Of a stretch of 64,000 nt of DNA, positions 1 to 9,238 are shown one piece after another. The notes under the pieces were generated by a model. It ran no database searches, had not been told where the DNA came from, and saw nothing but the letters and a program-made list of their open reading frames with translations. A program made the position numbers and the translations under genes. The stretch comes from an uncultured Blautia sp. (GTDB lineage Bacteria; Bacillota; Clostridia; Lachnospirales; Lachnospiraceae): assembly GCA_934424575.1 (NCBI GenBank), contig CAKRXU010000007.1:46910-110909 (forward strand). The letters are read 5' to 3'. Positions within the stretch are counted from its first letter, which is position 1. Each line of letters opens with the position of its first letter.

Positions 1-39
1 CTTTCCAAAGCATTAAAACAGGCATTAGGAGAGGCGTAA
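1..39 (+). CDS. 3' end of an unidentified gene
   Basis: The first 39 bases read in frame 1 as a short C-terminal tail ending in KQALGEA and a TAA stop, directly followed by an intrinsic terminator. The rest of the gene lies left of the window, so no function can be given. The call rests on the open frame and on the terminator that starts inside its last codons. Confidence 0.5.
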   Translation, partial: LSKALKQALGEA

Positions 40-54
40 AACCCTCTCCCTTTT
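28..54 (+). terminator. Intrinsic terminator of the left-edge gene
   Basis: A 7-bp perfect GC-rich stem (GGAGAGG pairing with CCTCTCC) with a 7- to 8-base loop is followed by CTTTT on the plus strand. The stem starts within the last codons of the partial gene. Confidence 0.75.
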
Positions 55-67
55 GCATTGTATATCG

Positions 68-90
68 CGGAGGTGCCAGTGACACCTCCG
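68..90. terminator. GC-rich hairpin between convergent genes
   Basis: CGGAGGTG and CACCTCCG form a perfect 8-bp stem with a 7-base loop. It lies downstream of the minus-strand beta-CASP hydrolase but has no clear T run on either side, so it may be an RNA 3'-end stabiliser more than a true intrinsic terminator. Confidence 0.4.
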
Positions 91-126
91 CTGATTTTGC
101 TTATAAGTATAAAGTTGTTCTGTGTA

Positions 127-1743
127 TCAGATATCATCTCTGTCCCATTTATCACACAGCGACTGGATATCTCTCGCAAAGCGGTCGAGGTCTTTATTCG
201 GAATGCCCTCGCTCTTGCGGATAACGGACATAAGACGCTGTCCCATGGCAACCAGTTTCTGGAATGCTCTTGCGGCTTTGCTTGCCTTCGGGGAAGCGGA
301 AGCCTTGGTGATGCGGATGCCCTGTGCCTCATAAATACAGCTGTTTGCCTTGAGGTCGTAGATCGTACCGCTGAACGGAGCCATGGAATCCAGTCCCATC
401 TCATCATGCAGACGGCGGGCAAAAATCTCTGTCACTTCGTCATCACCATGTGTTACAAATACTTTCTTCGGCTTATCGCCAAAGGCTTTGATCCAGTCTA
501 TCAGGCCGTTGACATCGGCATGACCGCTGATTCCCGGCATCTGACGGATCTCTGCACCTACATGGACAGTCTCACCAAAAAGCTTCACGTCCTCAGCACC
601 CTCAATCAATGCTCTTCCCAGCGTTCCGATCGCCTGATATCCTACAAAAAGTATCGTATTTCTTGAATCCCATAAGTTATGTTTCAGGTGATGCTTAATT
701 CGTCCTGCGTCACACATACCACTTGCAGAAATGATCACCTTGCAGTCCTCATCATAGTTGATGGCTCTGGAGTCATCACTTGTGATGGATGTACGGAGTC
801 CCGGGAACATCAGCGGGTTGATTCCCTTCTGGACCAGTGCGATCGCTTCCTCGTCAAAGCAGTCATACTGATGTTCATTAAAGATCGTTGTCGCCTCATT
901 TGCCAGCGGGCTGTCGACATAGACCTTGAAGTTGCCATGTCCTGTGACACGGTTTTCTTCTTTGATCTGCCGGATAAAGTACAGCATTTCCTGTGTACGG
1001 CCGACTGCAAAAGACGGGATGATAACACTTCCACCTCTGTCAAACGTATGCTGGATCACTTCTGAAAGGATAGCAACATAGTCCGGACGTTCACCGTGAC
1101 TTCTGTCACCGTAGGTGGATTCCATGACAACATAATCTGCATCGTGGAGGTAAGTCGGATCCTTGATCAGCGGCTGATGAAGGTTTCCGATATCTCCTGA
1201 GAAGACGATCTTCTCTTCCTCTCCGTCCTCCTGAATGGTCAGCTCAATGCTGGCTGATCCAAGAAGGTGTCCTGCGTCTACAAAACGAACGGAAATCCCT
1301 GGTGCCGGGGTGATTGTTTTTTCGTAGGGGCATGGTACAAAATTCTGTATTACACCCATGGCATCTTCCATCGTGTAGGCAGGTACAAATTCCGGTTTAC
1401 CCTGACGGCGTCCCTTACGGTTACGCCATTCTGCCTCAAACATCTGAATATGCGCGCTGTCACGGAGCATGATATCGCAGAGGTGACAGGTTGCCTGGGT
1501 CGCATAGATCGGACCCAAAAAGCCTTTCGCATAAATAGCAGGCAGGTTTCCGGAATGATCCATATGCGCATGTGTCAAAAGAACGAAATCCAGGTCACCC
1601 GGATTAACGGGGATCTCCTGATTCTGATAATAATCCGGTCCCTGTTCCATACCGCAGTCTACCAGAAACTTCTTACCTGCTGCTTCCAGATAATAACAAC
1701 TACCAGTTACTTCGTGCGTCGCCCCAATAAAGGTAATCTTCAT
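127..1743 (-). CDS. MBL-fold beta-CASP hydrolase (RNA-specificity domain family)
   Basis: A 538-residue soluble metallo-beta-lactamase-fold protein with a beta-CASP insert and C-terminal RNA-specificity motif. The zinc signature HAHMDH is at residues 58-63; later metal positions appear as DAGHLLGSA, FSGDIG and ISGHAD, with a terminal THGD. The family includes RNA processing nucleases of the CPSF/YsH type, so an RNase role is likely but is inferred. I chose the ATG at 1743 because GGGGG lies 7 bases upstream; a start 8 codons further up lacks a ribosome site. It is transcribed alone, with a TATAAT -10 box at 1795-1800. Confidence 0.88.
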   Translation of the reverse strand: MKITFIGATHEVTGSCYYLEAAGKKFLVDCGMEQGPDYYQNQEIPVNPGDLDFVLLTHAHMDHSGNLPAIYAKGFLGPIYATQATCHLCDIMLRDSAHIQMFEAEWRNRKGRRQGKPEFVPAYTMEDAMGVIQNFVPCPYEKTITPAPGISVRFVDAGHLLGSASIELTIQEDGEEEKIVFSGDIGNLHQPLIKDPTYLHDADYVVMESTYGDRSHGERPDYVAILSEVIQHTFDRGGSVIIPSFAVGRTQEMLYFIRQIKEENRVTGHGNFKVYVDSPLANEATTIFNEHQYDCFDEEAIALVQKGINPLMFPGLRTSITSDDSRAINYDEDCKVIISASGMCDAGRIKHHLKHNLWDSRNTILFVGYQAIGTLGRALIEGAEDVKLFGETVHVGAEIRQMPGISGHADVNGLIDWIKAFGDKPKKVFVTHGDDEVTEIFARRLHDEMGLDSMAPFSGTIYDLKANSCIYEAQGIRITKASASPKASKAARAFQKLVAMGQRLMSVIRKSEGIPNKDLDRFARDIQSLCDKWDRDDI

Positions 1744-1794
1744 GTGCGAACCCCCTTTTTCTGACAATTATTCCAATACATTCTAGTTGTAATT

Positions 1795-1800
1795 ATTATA
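1795..1800 (-). promoter_or_regulatory. -10 box of the beta-CASP hydrolase gene
   Basis: A perfect TATAAT on the minus strand lies about 50 bases before the start codon. The -35 region is weak (CTGTTA at 18-bp spacing). Confidence 0.5.
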
Positions 1801-1835
1801 CACGATATAGCAAGTTTTTAACAGTCTTTACACAC

Positions 1836-1871
1836 AAAAACGGGATGAAATTTTTATAAATTCCACCCCGC
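1836..1871 (-). terminator. Terminator downstream of the small secreted protein gene
   Basis: On the minus strand a stem with CGGG/CCCG base and A/T-rich upper part is followed by TTTTTG. It is about 240 bases past the stop at 2108, the nearest upstream minus-strand gene. Confidence 0.55.
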
Positions 1872-1878
1872 TTCTGCG

Positions 1879-1917
1879 TATGTTGTTTTGTATGTATGTT
1901 GTTTGTATGTTGTTTTT
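1879..1917. repeat. TATGTTGTTTK short tandem repeat
   Basis: Three near-identical 11- to 12-base units (TATGTTGTTTTG, TATGTTGTTTG, TATGTTGTTTTT), with a 4-base TATG between the first two, lie in the 364-base intergenic stretch 1744-2107. Nothing else in that stretch beyond the promoter, the terminator and a small hairpin near 1920-1948 is recognised. Confidence 0.7.
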
Positions 1918-2107
1918 CTCGAATCGGATATTCTCCGTGTATTCGATTATCGCCTGCAAGCACTTCGCTCCAGCTGGAAGGTAATGGATGTTTACGTTAT
2001 TTTTATATTTGTTGCTTCATCCACCCTGGCAGCACCCGCGCTTCGCTATTCAGTTGTAATTTTGTTGATTATAATATTTTTCTTTTTCCTGGTGGTCGGT
2101 AGAAAGA

Positions 2108-2632
2108 TTATTTTACCATGATACCCTGGGTCAGAGTAGAGGTTGATTCTTTCAGGCCTCCATTGCTTGCTGCGTGATAGCCGCGGACACGGTAGTAGGT
2201 ACCGCTTGGGACGGCAACGTCGATTTCACGATCCAGATATGACACATTATTTCCAGTAAATTCCCACAACTTATAAGTTCCATAGCTTCCATTTACTTTT
2301 CTTTCCAAAAAAAGAGATAAGTATACTTTACTACATACTTTATGGCATTGTGATAATCCATAAATAGCTATTTCATTACTGGCTATACGCTTAATTTTTA
2401 CTGTTCCCAGACTTAAATTCGTACTGCGAAGAAAACTATAATTTGTATCCTCTGAAAAATCTTCTGTTGTTTCTTCATCGGTAATTTCATCATTACTCGT
2501 CTCTTCACTTAAGATTACATCCATAAGATTATCAGAAGATGCCGCAAACGTCACCTGAGAACTTTCTGTAAATAATATTCCTGCTGCCAATCCTGCCATT
2601 AGCATTTTTTTCCACTTTCTTACAATTTTCAC
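2108..2632 (-). CDS. Small secreted protein of unknown function
   Basis: About 174 residues with a basic N-terminus, a short hydrophobic core and an Ala-rich cleavage region (VTFAA then SSD), typical of a Sec signal peptide. The mature part starts with an acidic Thr/Glu/Asp-rich stretch and ends in a probable beta-rich domain containing YYRVRGYHA. I recognise no family. I chose the GTG at 2632, just after an AGAAAGGGA stretch; the open frame extends 20 codons further up but without a ribosome site or signal-like sequence. It follows the 345-residue membrane protein by 61 bases and may share its transcript. Confidence 0.6.
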   Translation of the reverse strand: MKIVRKWKKMLMAGLAAGILFTESSQVTFAASSDNLMDVILSEETSNDEITDEETTEDFSEDTNYSFLRSTNLSLGTVKIKRIASNEIAIYGLSQCHKVCSKVYLSLFLERKVNGSYGTYKLWEFTGNNVSYLDREIDVAVPSGTYYRVRGYHAASNGGLKESTSTLTQGIMVK

Positions 2633-2693
2633 TCCCTTTCTCTCGTAAACAACCCTTACACTATTAATACGGGAGAAAAAAGTAAAAATCACG

Positions 2694-3731
2694 CTAAATT
2701 TTCATATATTCTATTATTTTTTTAATTTCTTGTAATTCAATCTTTCCATACAGTACATATACTACGCCATCTTTATTCCAGTCAGCTGAATAACTTTCCA
2801 TTCCATCTTCATCATAGACTTGTTTTATTTCAACATCTATTCCATCATTATTTAATATAATAGGTGTTTGTTCATCTCCACATACACTTTTTGTTCTACT
2901 TGATGTATCATCATTCTGCTTATCTATAAGTAATATAATGTGATTAGTTTTATACTCATATTCCATTCTAACTAATGATGTCAACTCTTTTATATCGTAA
3001 TTTAAAAATTCCATTCCATATGGTCTATAATAAAAAATCGGTACTTCTACCCCCAATTTTTCTTCTATATCCGCAATCGCTTTCTCCTCATCAGCGTTAG
3101 CATCCTCATTACTCTCATCATTATAAACCACTATCTTAGAGTCATCCCCACTCCAAATCCGCACGCTATTCACCAGATAGTTCCGATTCGCCTCGCTGGT
3201 CATGCTTGCCGCAAACACGCAGGCCACAGCAACAACAGACATTCCAACAACTTTACCCAGGCGATGCAGTCTGTAGTTAGTATCTCTGTCATGACTGTAC
3301 TTCTTTCCTCTGCGCTCCCGCGCATCCTCCATGGGGATTACCCGATTCATCCTATTTTCTACATTCTTTGCATTTTCATAACTTCCAGGATTTTTCTCTT
3401 TCTTCCGTGCAATTTCCCGCACCAGTCTCTCATCCGGTACAAGTTCCCGGGAAAATTCTTCTGAAAACTCTGCATGCTTTCTCTCATTCTGCAGTTTCTT
3501 ATAACGCTGCAGCAGATCCTGATACGATGCATGCAGTTCTTCCTTCGTTGACACCCGGTCCTCAACACTTTCATCGGCAAAAAGTGCCTCATCTATCTGT
3601 TTTTCTCTCTCAATAAAATCCTGATCCAGAACCTTCTCAAAAATATCGCCCTCTGTTTCATCCTGCATTCTCAGATTTTCTTCTAATGAATTTTTCTGTT
3701 TTCTTTGGTTCTTCTCAAACTCTCTTCTCAT
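2694..3731 (-). CDS. Single-pass membrane protein with extracellular DUF4367-like domain
   Basis: About 345 residues. The first half is very charged and probably coiled coil in the cytoplasm. One membrane segment near residues 180-200 (VVGMSVVAVACVFAASM) leads to an outside domain rich in acidic and aromatic residues that resembles the DUF4367 domains attached to anti-sigma-like proteins. The start at 3731 is set by AGGAGA seven bases upstream; the frame could begin 21 codons earlier but lacks a ribosome site. It is divergent from murG. An ECF sigma gene lies only 1.2 kb away at 4929, which fits a sigma-control role, but that link is inference. Confidence 0.6.
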   Translation of the reverse strand: MRREFEKNQRKQKNSLEENLRMQDETEGDIFEKVLDQDFIEREKQIDEALFADESVEDRVSTKEELHASYQDLLQRYKKLQNERKHAEFSEEFSRELVPDERLVREIARKKEKNPGSYENAKNVENRMNRVIPMEDARERRGKKYSHDRDTNYRLHRLGKVVGMSVVAVACVFAASMTSEANRNYLVNSVRIWSGDDSKIVVYNDESNEDANADEEKAIADIEEKLGVEVPIFYYRPYGMEFLNYDIKELTSLVRMEYEYKTNHIILLIDKQNDDTSSRTKSVCGDEQTPIILNNDGIDVEIKQVYDEDGMESYSADWNKDGVVYVLYGKIELQEIKKIIEYMKI

Positions 3732-3833
3732 AAAACGTTCTCCTGCCAATGGTATCCTGCATCTTTCCTTGACAATTCGGTTCTTGTAGTTCATAGTTAT
3801 GGTAATAAAAAAGATTTTTCAGGAGGAATTTCC

Positions 3834-4904
3834 ATGAAGCATATTGTTCTTACCGGCGGCGGTACTGCCGGACACGTTACTCCAAACATAGCATTGATCC
3901 CTACTCTCAAAGAAGCTGGATATCAAATATCTTATATCGGTTCCTACAACGGAATTGAACGCAAACTGATCGAAGAACTCGGAATCCCATATTATGGAAT
4001 TTCTTCAGGTAAATTAAGACGTTATTTTGATCCGAAGAACTTTTCTGACCCGTTCCGTGTTCTCAAAGGTTTCCACGAAGCCAAGAAGCTTCTCAAACAA
4101 CTGAAACCTGATGTAGTTTTTTCAAAGGGTGGTTTTGTTACCGTCCCTGTTGTTATCGCTGCAAAGCGTTGTAAGATCCCAGCAATCATCCATGAGTCTG
4201 ATATGACTCCAGGACTTGCCAACAAACTGTGTATTCCATCTGCTGCAAAAGTCTGCTGTAACTTTCCTGAGACTGTCAACAGCCTTCCAAAAGACAAAGC
4301 AGTTCTCACCGGTACTCCGATCCGTCAGGAACTGTTAAACGGAAACAAAGAAGCCGGCCGTCAGTTCTGCGGATTTACTTCGGACAAACCAGTTCTCATG
4401 ATCATCGGCGGAAGCCTCGGTGCTGCCTCTGTAAATGATCATGTCCGCAAGATCCTTCCAGAACTTCTGAAGGACTTTCAGGTAATTCATCTGTGTGGTA
4501 AGGGAAAAATGGATGAGAAACTGACTGGCACTGTCGGATATGTACAGTATGAATATATTAAAGATGAGCTGCCAGATCTCTTTGCCCTGGCAGACATCGT
4601 GATTTCCCGTGCAGGAGCCAATGCGATCTGTGAGATCAGCGCTCTCCACAAACCAAATCTTCTGATTCCGCTGTCTGCCAACGCAAGCCGCGGCGACCAG
4701 ATTCTGAATGCCCGTTCTTTTGAAAAGCAGGGATACAGTATGGTTCTTGAAGAGGAAGAAATCACTGACCAGAAGCTTCTTGACACTATCCATCAGCTTT
4801 ATGACAATCGTGAATCTTTCGTGAAAGCCATGTCAGGAAGCCAGCATATGGATTCCATCCATCATATCGTTTCTCTTATTGAAGAATGTGTTGCGTCCAA
4901 ATAA
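3834..4904 (+). CDS. murG: UDP-GlcNAc:undecaprenyl-PP-MurNAc-pentapeptide GlcNAc transferase (MurG)
   Basis: This 356-residue enzyme makes lipid II from lipid I on the inner face of the membrane. It starts with the glycine-rich acceptor loop GGGTAGHVTPN (residues 8-18), and the second domain has the donor-binding stretch GGSLGAASVN and the RAGANAICEI region expected in GT28 enzymes. Length is normal for MurG. The ATG at 3834 has a perfect AGGAGG eight bases upstream. It stands apart from any mur/fts cluster, as a single-gene unit with its own terminator, so it could be a second MurG paralogue. Confidence 0.9.
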   Translation: MKHIVLTGGGTAGHVTPNIALIPTLKEAGYQISYIGSYNGIERKLIEELGIPYYGISSGKLRRYFDPKNFSDPFRVLKGFHEAKKLLKQLKPDVVFSKGGFVTVPVVIAAKRCKIPAIIHESDMTPGLANKLCIPSAAKVCCNFPETVNSLPKDKAVLTGTPIRQELLNGNKEAGRQFCGFTSDKPVLMIIGGSLGAASVNDHVRKILPELLKDFQVIHLCGKGKMDEKLTGTVGYVQYEYIKDELPDLFALADIVISRAGANAICEISALHKPNLLIPLSANASRGDQILNARSFEKQGYSMVLEEEEITDQKLLDTIHQLYDNRESFVKAMSGSQHMDSIHHIVSLIEECVASK

Positions 4905-4914
4905 TAAATTTTTT

Positions 4915-4950
4915 ACGCAGATGACTTATCAGGGTTGTCTGCGTATTTTC
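4915..4950 (+). terminator. murG terminator
   Basis: ACGCAGA and TCTGCGT pair around a 16-base loop that can itself pair, followed by ATTTTC on the plus strand. It overlaps the 3' end of the convergent sigma factor gene. Confidence 0.65.
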
Positions 4951-5462
4951 TTGAGTTTCTTTTCCAGCCACGCTTTTGCTCTGAGATTCCGATTGTTGAC
5001 AGCATTTCTTGTCATTCCATGCTGTTCTGCTACTTCATCCGGTGGAACTCCACGATATTTTGTCTGATACAGAATATCATAACTTACGGGATTCTCCTTC
5101 TGAAGCATATTCAGAGCCTGTCTCCGTTCTTCTTTGTCTTCCATCTCAAGGATCACGGTTTCTGGATTACTTCTTTCATCTATAATCATTTCACCATTTT
5201 CCTCGTCATCTATAATACACATTTCCCGTCTGTTACAGGACCGGTCCATATAGTCAAGACATGCCATTCTGGTTTTGTAACTTACCAGAGTTTTCAGCCT
5301 TTCTTCACTGGAGAAATCCAGTCTCTCCTGATGATCCATAAGGTAAAGAAACACCTCCTGAGCAATATCCCAGGAAGCGTCCCTGTCCCTAATGATCCTG
5401 TTGGCAAGATTTGCTGAGAAATCAAAGTAAAGATCATAAAATTGATCAAAATTCTCAACCAT
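4929..5462 (-). CDS. ECF-type RNA polymerase sigma factor
   Basis: 177 residues, the usual length for extracytoplasmic-function sigma factors. Sigma region 2 covers about residues 5-80 (FYDLYFDFSANLANRII, DIAQEVFLYL) and region 4 about 125-170, ending in the HTH EVAEQHGMTRNAVNNRNLRA. No anti-sigma factor is adjacent; the closest candidate is the membrane protein ending at 2694. It follows the HIT gene by 24 bases and is probably co-transcribed with it. The ribosome site is weak. Confidence 0.8.
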   Translation of the reverse strand: MVENFDQFYDLYFDFSANLANRIIRDRDASWDIAQEVFLYLMDHQERLDFSSEERLKTLVSYKTRMACLDYMDRSCNRREMCIIDDEENGEMIIDERSNPETVILEMEDKEERRQALNMLQKENPVSYDILYQTKYRGVPPDEVAEQHGMTRNAVNNRNLRAKAWLEKKLKKIRRQP

Positions 5463-5486
5463 ATATTCTGTGTATTTCCGGCAGTA

Positions 5487-5888
5487 TTATTTTACTTTTG
5501 CCAGAATTTCCTCTCTCTCTTCATCTGTCAGCTTTCCAGGATTCCAGGCAATTCCAACATTATCTCCCTCATACCTTGGAATCAGATGCATATGAAAATG
5601 GAATACTGTCTGACCTGCGATTTCTCCATTATTCTGCACGATATTGAATCCATCACAATTCAGTCCATCTCTGAGTTTTGTTGCCATATGCTTCGCAAGG
5701 ATCATTGCCTTTCCTGCTGTTTTATCCGGAAGTTCATAAATATTTGCTGCATGTGCTTTCGGAAGAATCAGCGCATGTCCCTTGCTCGCCGGTCCAAGAT
5801 CGAGGATCACACGAAACTCCTCGTCCTCATACAATGTTGCTGAAGGAATTTCTCCGTTTGCAATTTTACAAAAAATACAATTTTCCAT
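5487..5888 (-). CDS. HIT-family nucleotide-binding hydrolase
   Basis: 133 residues. The histidine triad HFHMH is at residues 97-101 and ends in the typical HLIPRY. Two N-terminal cysteines (C4, C7) match the zinc site of HinT/Hit-like proteins. The family hydrolyses nucleoside phosphoramidates or dinucleotides in the cytoplasm; the natural substrate cannot be read from sequence. It is the first gene of a two-gene unit with the ECF sigma factor. Confidence 0.9.
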   Translation of the reverse strand: MENCIFCKIANGEIPSATLYEDEEFRVILDLGPASKGHALILPKAHAANIYELPDKTAGKAMILAKHMATKLRDGLNCDGFNIVQNNGEIAGQTVFHFHMHLIPRYEGDNVGIAWNPGKLTDEEREEILAKVK

Positions 5889-6015
5889 GATGATCTTCTC
5901 CTTTATTTTGTAGTATTATCTGGTTCTATTGTGACGTATTTTATCGAATTTTTCAATACGAAATTTGTTGCTTTCGACAAATTCAAATGCTACACTTTTT
6001 ACGAGGTGACAGATT

Positions 6016-6723
6016 ATGAAAGAAAAAATCGATTCTGCAAAACAGACAGAACAAGTTCAAATCCTGCTTTCCAGATTTTCTCATGAGCTGCGCAATCCAC
6101 TGGCTCTTCTCTCCAGTGAATTACAGCTTCTGGCATCTTCCCATCCTGAACTCTCCTCTGATGAACAATGGGAAAATATTTTGGGAAATCTGGAATATAT
6201 CCATGCACTGCTGGATGACTTGTCCAGATACCAGAATGCAGGGCATCTTTCCCTTGTCTCAACAGACTTAAGCATCTGTTTAAACGATATCGCAAAATCC
6301 TTTCGCCCGATTCTGGACTATCTTGGTATTGAATTTATTACGGATATCCCCCATAATCTCCCCAGACTGTCTCTGGACCCGTTAAAAATTCGCCAGGCAT
6401 TTCTGAACCTTCTACGCAATGCACAGGAATCTATCAGCCATTCTCATGGCGTCATCCGTTTTCATGCAGAAGCCACCACAGAAGACGTACATATTATTGT
6501 CTGTGATAACGGCTGCGGCATGACCTCCTCTCAAAAAACACGGGCATTTGAACCTTTCATAACCTACAAGTCCGGCGGCACCGGCCTCGGACTTGCTGTC
6601 ACCAGGCAGATCATTGAAGCACATCACGGATCCATACAGATAGAAAGTACTCCTGAAACCGGAAGCACTTTTCATATCTATATTCCATTAGTCCAGCCAG
6701 TCAATAACAGTCATAAAATCTGA
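6016..6723 (+). CDS. Orphan soluble histidine kinase (no sensor domain)
   Basis: 235 residues made only of a transmitter: H-box FSHELRNPL with His23, N-box NLLRNAQES, G1 box DNGCGM and G2 box GGTGLGLAV. There is no membrane segment, PAS or HAMP domain and no response regulator nearby. The NtrB-like core suggests it receives its signal through a partner protein. ATG at 6016 has GAGGTGAC nine bases upstream. It converges on the rhomboid gene with only two bases between the stops. Confidence 0.82.
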   Translation: MKEKIDSAKQTEQVQILLSRFSHELRNPLALLSSELQLLASSHPELSSDEQWENILGNLEYIHALLDDLSRYQNAGHLSLVSTDLSICLNDIAKSFRPILDYLGIEFITDIPHNLPRLSLDPLKIRQAFLNLLRNAQESISHSHGVIRFHAEATTEDVHIIVCDNGCGMTSSQKTRAFEPFITYKSGGTGLGLAVTRQIIEAHHGSIQIESTPETGSTFHIYIPLVQPVNNSHKI

Positions 6724-6725
6724 TG

Positions 6726-7328
6726 TCACGATCTTTTTCTCGAAGGATGCCATAATACAACCGCAAGAACAAAACCAGCCAGCAAACCGCCTACATGTGC
6801 AGCATTATCAACCCCTGAACTGGCAAATCCGAAGTACAGAGAAAACGCTGCCATAATAAGGATCTGTCTCATAGAAAGATCGCCAAGCCATCCTTTATTG
6901 CGAACTACTACATAAATCATGGCTCCCATCACCGCAAACACAGCTCCGGATGCTCCGGCAGAGACCGAAAAATCCTGCTGCCAAAGTTCCAGAAACAGCG
7001 AGAAAATATTTCCGGCAATTCCACCAAGAAGATAGATAAGCAGAAAACGGATCTTTCCGATCACCTGCTCCAGCCGGCTTCCAAGGACAAACAGCACCAG
7101 CATATTGTTTACAAGATGCTCGATCCCGAAGTGCAGAAACATAGAAGTAAACAGTCGGTAAACTTCTCCATTTCCCACAATATAAGGCGTATACGCCGCT
7201 CCATATTCCAACACATGCCATGCATTCTGCGAAGTCCCGGTAAGTTCCACTGCAATAAAAACCAGAACATTTATAAGAATCAGCGCAACCGTCACCGGTT
7301 CCTTTCGAATCTCTTCCAAAATCCTCAC
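6726..7328 (-). CDS. Rhomboid-family intramembrane serine protease
   Basis: 200 residues with about six membrane helices. The catalytic dyad is visible as GASGA (Ser127) and HVGG (His178), and HLVNN near residue 71 supplies the usual conserved His-Asn pair. It cleaves membrane proteins within the bilayer; the substrate is unknown. It lies 110 bases downstream of the FHA gene that ends the Tad locus. Whether it belongs to that transcript cannot be told. Confidence 0.88.
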   Translation of the reverse strand: MRILEEIRKEPVTVALILINVLVFIAVELTGTSQNAWHVLEYGAAYTPYIVGNGEVYRLFTSMFLHFGIEHLVNNMLVLFVLGSRLEQVIGKIRFLLIYLLGGIAGNIFSLFLELWQQDFSVSAGASGAVFAVMGAMIYVVVRNKGWLGDLSMRQILIMAAFSLYFGFASSGVDNAAHVGGLLAGFVLAVVLWHPSRKRS

Positions 7329-7437
7329 CCCATTCTGTCAGATTTCCTGCATTGTTCCGTTTATTCTAACAGATGGGATGTTGCATGGCAAGAACTATGC
7401 TTTTATAAAATCTTATCTTTTTATAAACCCATAAATT

Positions 7438-8796
7438 TTATTTTATAAATACGTACCGCGCCTCCGCAAAATCCACTTCATCTTCATCCTGAAGCTGGTA
7501 TTCTTCATTTCCTTTCAGTATTCTTCCATTCACAGAAGTTCCATTTCGAGAATTCAGATCCGCCAGGAAATATTCTTCCTCAATTTTGCGTATCCGGGCA
7601 TGAACACGACTCACTGTAGCCAGCGGAATCACTGCATCTGCTGCATTTTCCATTTTTCCGATCACCGTCAGTTCCTGTTCCAGAAAAATCGTCGCGAATT
7701 CTCCAGGTTCTTTGCTGACCAGACTGGACGGACCTTTGAGCTGTCCCGCTGAAAGCACCACAGTTTCTCCATAATCCGTTTTTTCGGACTCCTCTCTGAA
7801 AAGGGGTTTTCTTTTTTCTCCTTGCTGGATTTTTGGGCTGTATTCAAGATCAAGGCCATCTGTTTTTTCCTGCTTTGCCGAAAATTCCCTGCGGACTTTC
7901 TGCCGCCACTCAGTGGTTTCATTCCTCTTTTTGTTCTTCTTTTCTATTATCCATGCGCCCAGAGCACCCGTTCCCAGAAGGAGAATTGCAGCCGCCAGCA
8001 CGATCTCTATTGGAATTTCCGGAAGATATCCCAGATAGCACGCAACAAGAACTGCCAGAAGGACCACCGTTCCAAGCCCACAGCTTCCCAGCCACAGAAA
8101 CCTGCTGTCTATATTTTTCTTTGCCTTATCGGGCTTCTCCTCTGGAATTTCTGTTATCTCTGTTTTATGATCAAATTCCATTTTCTCTGGAGATTCCTGC
8201 TGCAAGATCTTTTCTTCAGATTCTTCTTTTTTCTCTTTTGGAATCTCTTCTGGATCTTTCTGATAGATAAGCTCTTTTATCATTTCCAGCTGAATCCCTG
8301 CTTCCAGAGCTTTTCGATAAATCCCATAGCCCATCATAACAGCCGTCGAATCTTCATGATCCAGCTTTGGCAGAAAATATTCCGTCATCTCCCGAAACTG
8401 TTTCTGGATCGGTTTTGATTCTCCAGGCAGACAACAAAAATATAATTTCTGCTTTTCAATATCAAGATACATATATTCCGGCGAAAGCAGCAGCTGGTCT
8501 GTATTCAGAAGAAACTCTGCCATCTCCTCCATGATCTTCACAAATCCACCAAAGATCACTTTGAGATCTGCCGCCTTAAGTTTTTTCTGCTCATAAAAAG
8601 ATGCCAGAGACTGCCTCGAAGTAATATCATAATAAAACAAAAATTTTCCATCCAGTCCCTGTATCCTGCATTTCAATATAGAAGGCACTGCATTTCCTGT
8701 CAGCATCCGAACCTGATAAGAAGAAGTATCCACCGGATGATCTCCATGTAAGATCAGATAATTATGGCTCACATCCCTTTTATATTCTGCATGCAT
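7438..8796 (-). CDS. Tad-locus protein with DUF6382-like region, two membrane helices and C-terminal FHA domain
   Basis: 452 residues. The N-terminal half (about 1-180) resembles the DUF6382 domain seen in Gram-positive Tad clusters. Two hydrophobic segments lie near 235-285, and residues about 365-452 form an FHA domain with ISRVHARI and NSRNGTSVNGR, which binds phosphothreonine. It is the last gene of the Tad operon, 4 bases after the TadE-like gene, with AGGAGG before the start. The FHA domain suggests phospho-signal control of pilus assembly, which is inference. Confidence 0.75.
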   Translation of the reverse strand: MHAEYKRDVSHNYLILHGDHPVDTSSYQVRMLTGNAVPSILKCRIQGLDGKFLFYYDITSRQSLASFYEQKKLKAADLKVIFGGFVKIMEEMAEFLLNTDQLLLSPEYMYLDIEKQKLYFCCLPGESKPIQKQFREMTEYFLPKLDHEDSTAVMMGYGIYRKALEAGIQLEMIKELIYQKDPEEIPKEKKEESEEKILQQESPEKMEFDHKTEITEIPEEKPDKAKKNIDSRFLWLGSCGLGTVVLLAVLVACYLGYLPEIPIEIVLAAAILLLGTGALGAWIIEKKNKKRNETTEWRQKVRREFSAKQEKTDGLDLEYSPKIQQGEKRKPLFREESEKTDYGETVVLSAGQLKGPSSLVSKEPGEFATIFLEQELTVIGKMENAADAVIPLATVSRVHARIRKIEEEYFLADLNSRNGTSVNGRILKGNEEYQLQDEDEVDFAEARYVFIK

Positions 8797-8800
8797 TTCT

Positions 8801-9238
8801 TTATCCTCCTATTTCTTCTATTATCGTGGAAGCCGCCCTGATCTTTCTGATCCATTCTACCGGACGGATAACTTTGGAGCTTCCCTTCACCTGAAGTTTC
8901 CACGAAAAGCCGCCAAAACCAGAAATCGTATCTGCGGTATAGGAAACTTCGATCTCTCTGCCTGACTTTACCTGTCTCGACAGATTCTCTGCTCCAAAAA
9001 ATCCCACATTTCCAAGTTCCTGGCTTCTCTGCATGGCTGCTTCTGCGGGCTGTCCTTCTTTTTGTACACCTTCTATACTTCCGGTAAGTGCAGCCTCATA
9101 CGCCGCCGCGGTCAGCCACGCACGATTATGCACAAAAAAGCTCAAATACATTACACCGATCAGAACAAACAGCACCAATGACATTATACATGCCGCCTCC
9201 ACCGTAAAACTTCCCTTTTTCATGTTTCTTTTTTTCAT
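8801..9238 (-). CDS. TadE-like pseudopilin
   Basis: 145 residues with a short basic leader, a prepilin-type site G-SFTVE (Glu at +5) and one long hydrophobic helix at about residues 13-32, then an outside domain. This is the pattern of TadE/TadF pseudopilins processed by the Tad peptidase. The start overlaps the stop of the preceding peptidase gene by 4 bases, so the two are probably translationally coupled. Confidence 0.78.
   Translation of the reverse strand: MKKRNMKKGSFTVEAACIMSLVLFVLIGVMYLSFFVHNRAWLTAAAYEAALTGSIEGVQKEGQPAEAAMQRSQELGNVGFFGAENLSRQVKSGREIEVSYTADTISGFGGFSWKLQVKGSSKVIRPVEWIRKIRAASTIIEEIGG

Noticed and set aside
1888..2121. Small plus-strand membrane protein of 77 codons
   Set aside because: It runs through a tandem repeat and AT-rich sequence, lacks a ribosome site and shows no family pattern.
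2694..3731. Membrane protein as the cognate anti-sigma factor of the ECF sigma gene
   Set aside because: The DUF4367-like domain hints at it, but murG lies between, the genes are not co-transcribed, and no anti-sigma (ASD/zinc) motif is visible.
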